Shown here piece by piece: positions 61,917-64,000 of a stretch of DNA of 64,000 bases. Below the pieces are notes generated by a model, which saw only the letters and a program-made list of their open reading frames with translations, searched no databases and had not been told where the DNA came from. This DNA comes from Antedon mediterranea (taxonomy: Eukaryota; Echinodermata; Crinoidea; Comatulida; Antedonidae), in contig NC_092670.1 in NCBI RefSeq assembly GCF_964355755.1, forward strand, positions 17,547,201 through 17,611,200, read 5' to 3'. Position 1 is the first letter of the stretch; each line of letters begins with the position of its first letter. The position numbers and the translations under genes were made by a program.

Positions 61917-61922
61917 AATAAA
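61917..61922 (+). terminator. Poly(A) signal of the AF10 homologue
   Basis: AATAAA 158 nt after the TAA stop. A second AATAAA lies near 62873 and could give a longer 3' UTR of about 1.1 kb. Confidence 0.55.
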
Positions 61923-63484
61923 ATATTGATCAGACCTGAATTTATACAATTTACATATTTTACTACTGTAGATTTCTAAAGTTTATGTCTGTATATGGTA
62001 GTCACATGCCATGTTTAGGATGTCTATATATGGTAGTCATATGCCTATATGTCAGTCTTCCCATGTTTAGGGTTAGTATGTATGGCAATGACAAACCTGT
62101 AGTCATCAGTTATATGGTGGTGATATACCCATATATGGTAATGATATACCCATATATGTTAATGAAATGATAAACCTATTATGGCATCATGTTATAGTCA
62201 TAGTTCTGGCTGATTAATTTAATTTCTAATTCATTGTGTTTCTTTTCATGACCAAAGATTTCTAATTAATTTCTTGCAAACTTGTAATTCATTTTGGTTA
62301 GCATAATATTTAATATGGCATTGGTTTTTTTAAAGTTACATGAAATAGTAAAGAGAAAAAGGGGGACTTTTTAAAATTTGCCTCAAATCATATTTTGCAT
62401 TATAAACCTTCAGATATTTTCCCCATACTTTCATTTCTGCTTTTATCTGATGATTACATTGTTTAATTTTATTTAGGCACAGATTATTTGTTTACTATAA
62501 ATAAAAAAGAACAATTTCATTTAAAATTTATAATTTTTTCCTTACAGTACTTAAAATAATGCAGGGAGGTTTAGGTTATCATTGGTATTGATAGTAATTT
62601 CCTGAATTTTCTATATTTAATATTATAATCCATTTAATTATTTATTATACCAATTGTTTGTGAAATTTATGGTTTGTAAATTGGGAAATACAGATATTTT
62701 TATGGCAGAAATCCTGAATCCTCTGTTGATTCTTATTTCTGTTGAGTTTATACATTTTTAGGTGGATATTTTATTTAGCAAGCATTAAATTATAATACTA
62801 ATATTTCAAATTTTGATCTTCTTTCAATTAATTTGTATTTAGAGTAATTTACCAAATGTCTGTCTTTGTATTTAAATAAATTTGTTTTAAAAAAACAGTA
62901 ATATAGTATAATATGTTTTAAAACGCTACTGTATACAATTGAAGAACACAAAATTTTGCTATAATTATTTTTTTATTCAATTTTACATTGATTTAGAAAC
63001 AATAAGGTTTGGCAAATGTTCCATAAATAGAGCTTTCGATTTGCGATGACCTAGGAAAGAGGTTAGGTCATGTCAATTGGTGTGTCATAGGTCGTCGTCT
63101 ACACAACCACCACAACTTTGTTGAAGAATAGAATGAGGAAGCATATCCCTTTTCCTCTCAAACATTATGTAACTGTTAGGTCTTCTCAAATCAAAAGCTC
63201 CATATAATAATAACTTAAGTGTAGTGTTACTGGACACCAATATAAGGTTTTCCTCATCATTAGAATTGTAGATTATTGTAGTACGTGCTTAAAATCTAAA
63301 TCTGACACTATAAAGTTGTTAATATGAAGTTCTTTATTAAATAATGTAAAACAGTGATTATAATTTATACTTTTGTATATAAAAGTTTTCTAAAATTATT
63401 CCATAGAATAGAGTTTCGTTTGTATATTGGCTACTATATTTTGCCATGTAACATGTACAGTTAGATATATTTACAATTGTATCC
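61923..63484. other. 3' flank of the AF10 homologue
   Basis: 61985-62170 is a degenerate array of TATATGGTAGTCATATGCC or TATATGGTAATGATATACCC words of about 25-28 bp. The rest is AT-rich with no gene recognised; part may be alternative 3' UTR. Confidence 0.5.
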
Positions 63485-63626
63485 TAAAGCCTGGTTCCCA
63501 AATACAACGCAAGAATGTAACCCAAGTTATTCAACCAATCACAAGCGACATGTTGAATGATCTCTTTGGATTGGTCAAATTACTTGTGATGCGTGTATGG
63601 TGTCCTAGTGGGAATCGAGCATAAGT
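63485..63626. mobile_element. Family A MITE, near-complete
   Basis: AAAGCCTGGTTCCCA at the left, AACGCAAGAATGTAACCCAAG, TTCAACCAATCACAAGCGAC, the inner inverse TTGGTCAAATTACTTGTGAT, and CTAGTGGGAATCGAGCATAA at the right. Both outer ends are present. Confidence 0.75.
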
Positions 63627-64000
63627 AAAGCATAGACTACCCAAGAAACTTGATTTAAACTTTTCTTTGCTAACTGTGAGTTTGCTCATGTCTGCAAACT
63701 GAAGTTTGGTAGTGACTAGGCTTAAGTAAGTAAACGCTGCATCTAAATGCCATTGTTGGTATAAAACAAAATTGGAACTTACACATTGTATGACATTTTC
63801 CTACTTCAGCTTTATTATTCAGGTACATTAGAACCTCCCCCCCCCCCCCTCTTTTGATAGCCCCTTCAGGGGATACGTTCCTCTGAAAGGAATGAGAGGA
63901 AATGTTATAACACTACAGCCAACCCCTAAGCATTTCCACTTTGAGTCAGTTCTCAAAGTAACCTAAGAAAATACTCTGAGCCGATAAAGCCTATTTCATA
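63627..64000. other. Non-coding end of window
   Basis: A 13-base C-run at 63837-63849 is the longest GC homopolymer in the window. The nearby GGGGATACGTTCCTCTGAAA, then GGAATG, is unassigned. No gene is seen. Confidence 0.4.

Overview
The window looks like nuclear DNA of an invertebrate deuterostome, most likely an echinoderm. It is AT-rich and intron-bearing, dense in small DNA transposons, and carries SINEs with 5S rRNA-type and tRNA-type heads. The palindromic word TAGGCCTA recurs throughout. The exact lineage (crinoid, holothurian, ophiuroid or hemichordate) cannot be fixed from the sequence alone.

Only two clearly functional genes are visible, both on the + strand. A two-exon Ptf1a bHLH gene lies at 37452-39066, with a TATA box and a poly(A) signal. 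A 14-exon AF10/AF17 (MLLT10/MLLT6) homologue lies at 50116-61759 and is complete from start to stop (894 aa by my splicing). It has the PHD / zinc-knuckle / extended-PHD module, an AT-hook-like basic motif, and the octapeptide plus leucine-zipper segment that in vertebrates binds DOT1L. Human PTF1A and MLLT10 both map to 10p12, so the roughly 11-kb spacing here suggests an old linkage.

Layout: 1-2040 is a dead CR1/Jockey-type LINE. 2-15 kb has no gene but holds tandem repeats, foldback MITEs and a 1.28-kb pogo-type element. 15.3-20.4 kb holds a 5S-headed SINE, a TA-flanked 0.95-kb element, and a 3.5-kb Mutator-like element with a 9-bp target duplication and a broken PHD-FLYWCH gene. 20.4-37 kb is gene-free, with MITEs, a triplicated 105-110-bp unit and a 1-kb element with perfect 56-bp inverted ends. 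37.3-39.5 kb is Ptf1a. 39.5-50 kb is intergenic, with palindromic MITEs and one weak exon candidate. 50-62 kb is the AF10 homologue. Its intron 12 carries a 4.3-kb element with about 645-bp inverted repeats and TTAA flanks. That element contains a decayed minus-strand C2H2/SAP-like gene, a tRNA-headed SINE and another MITE. 62-64 kb is repeat-bearing 3' flank.

The two genes are chromatin and transcription regulators of different kinds: a cell-fate bHLH factor, and a histone reader/DOT1L-cofactor homologue. Nothing here shows that they act together. The least expected content is in the mobile DNA: the PHD-FLYWCH Mutator-like element and the long-TIR TTAA element.
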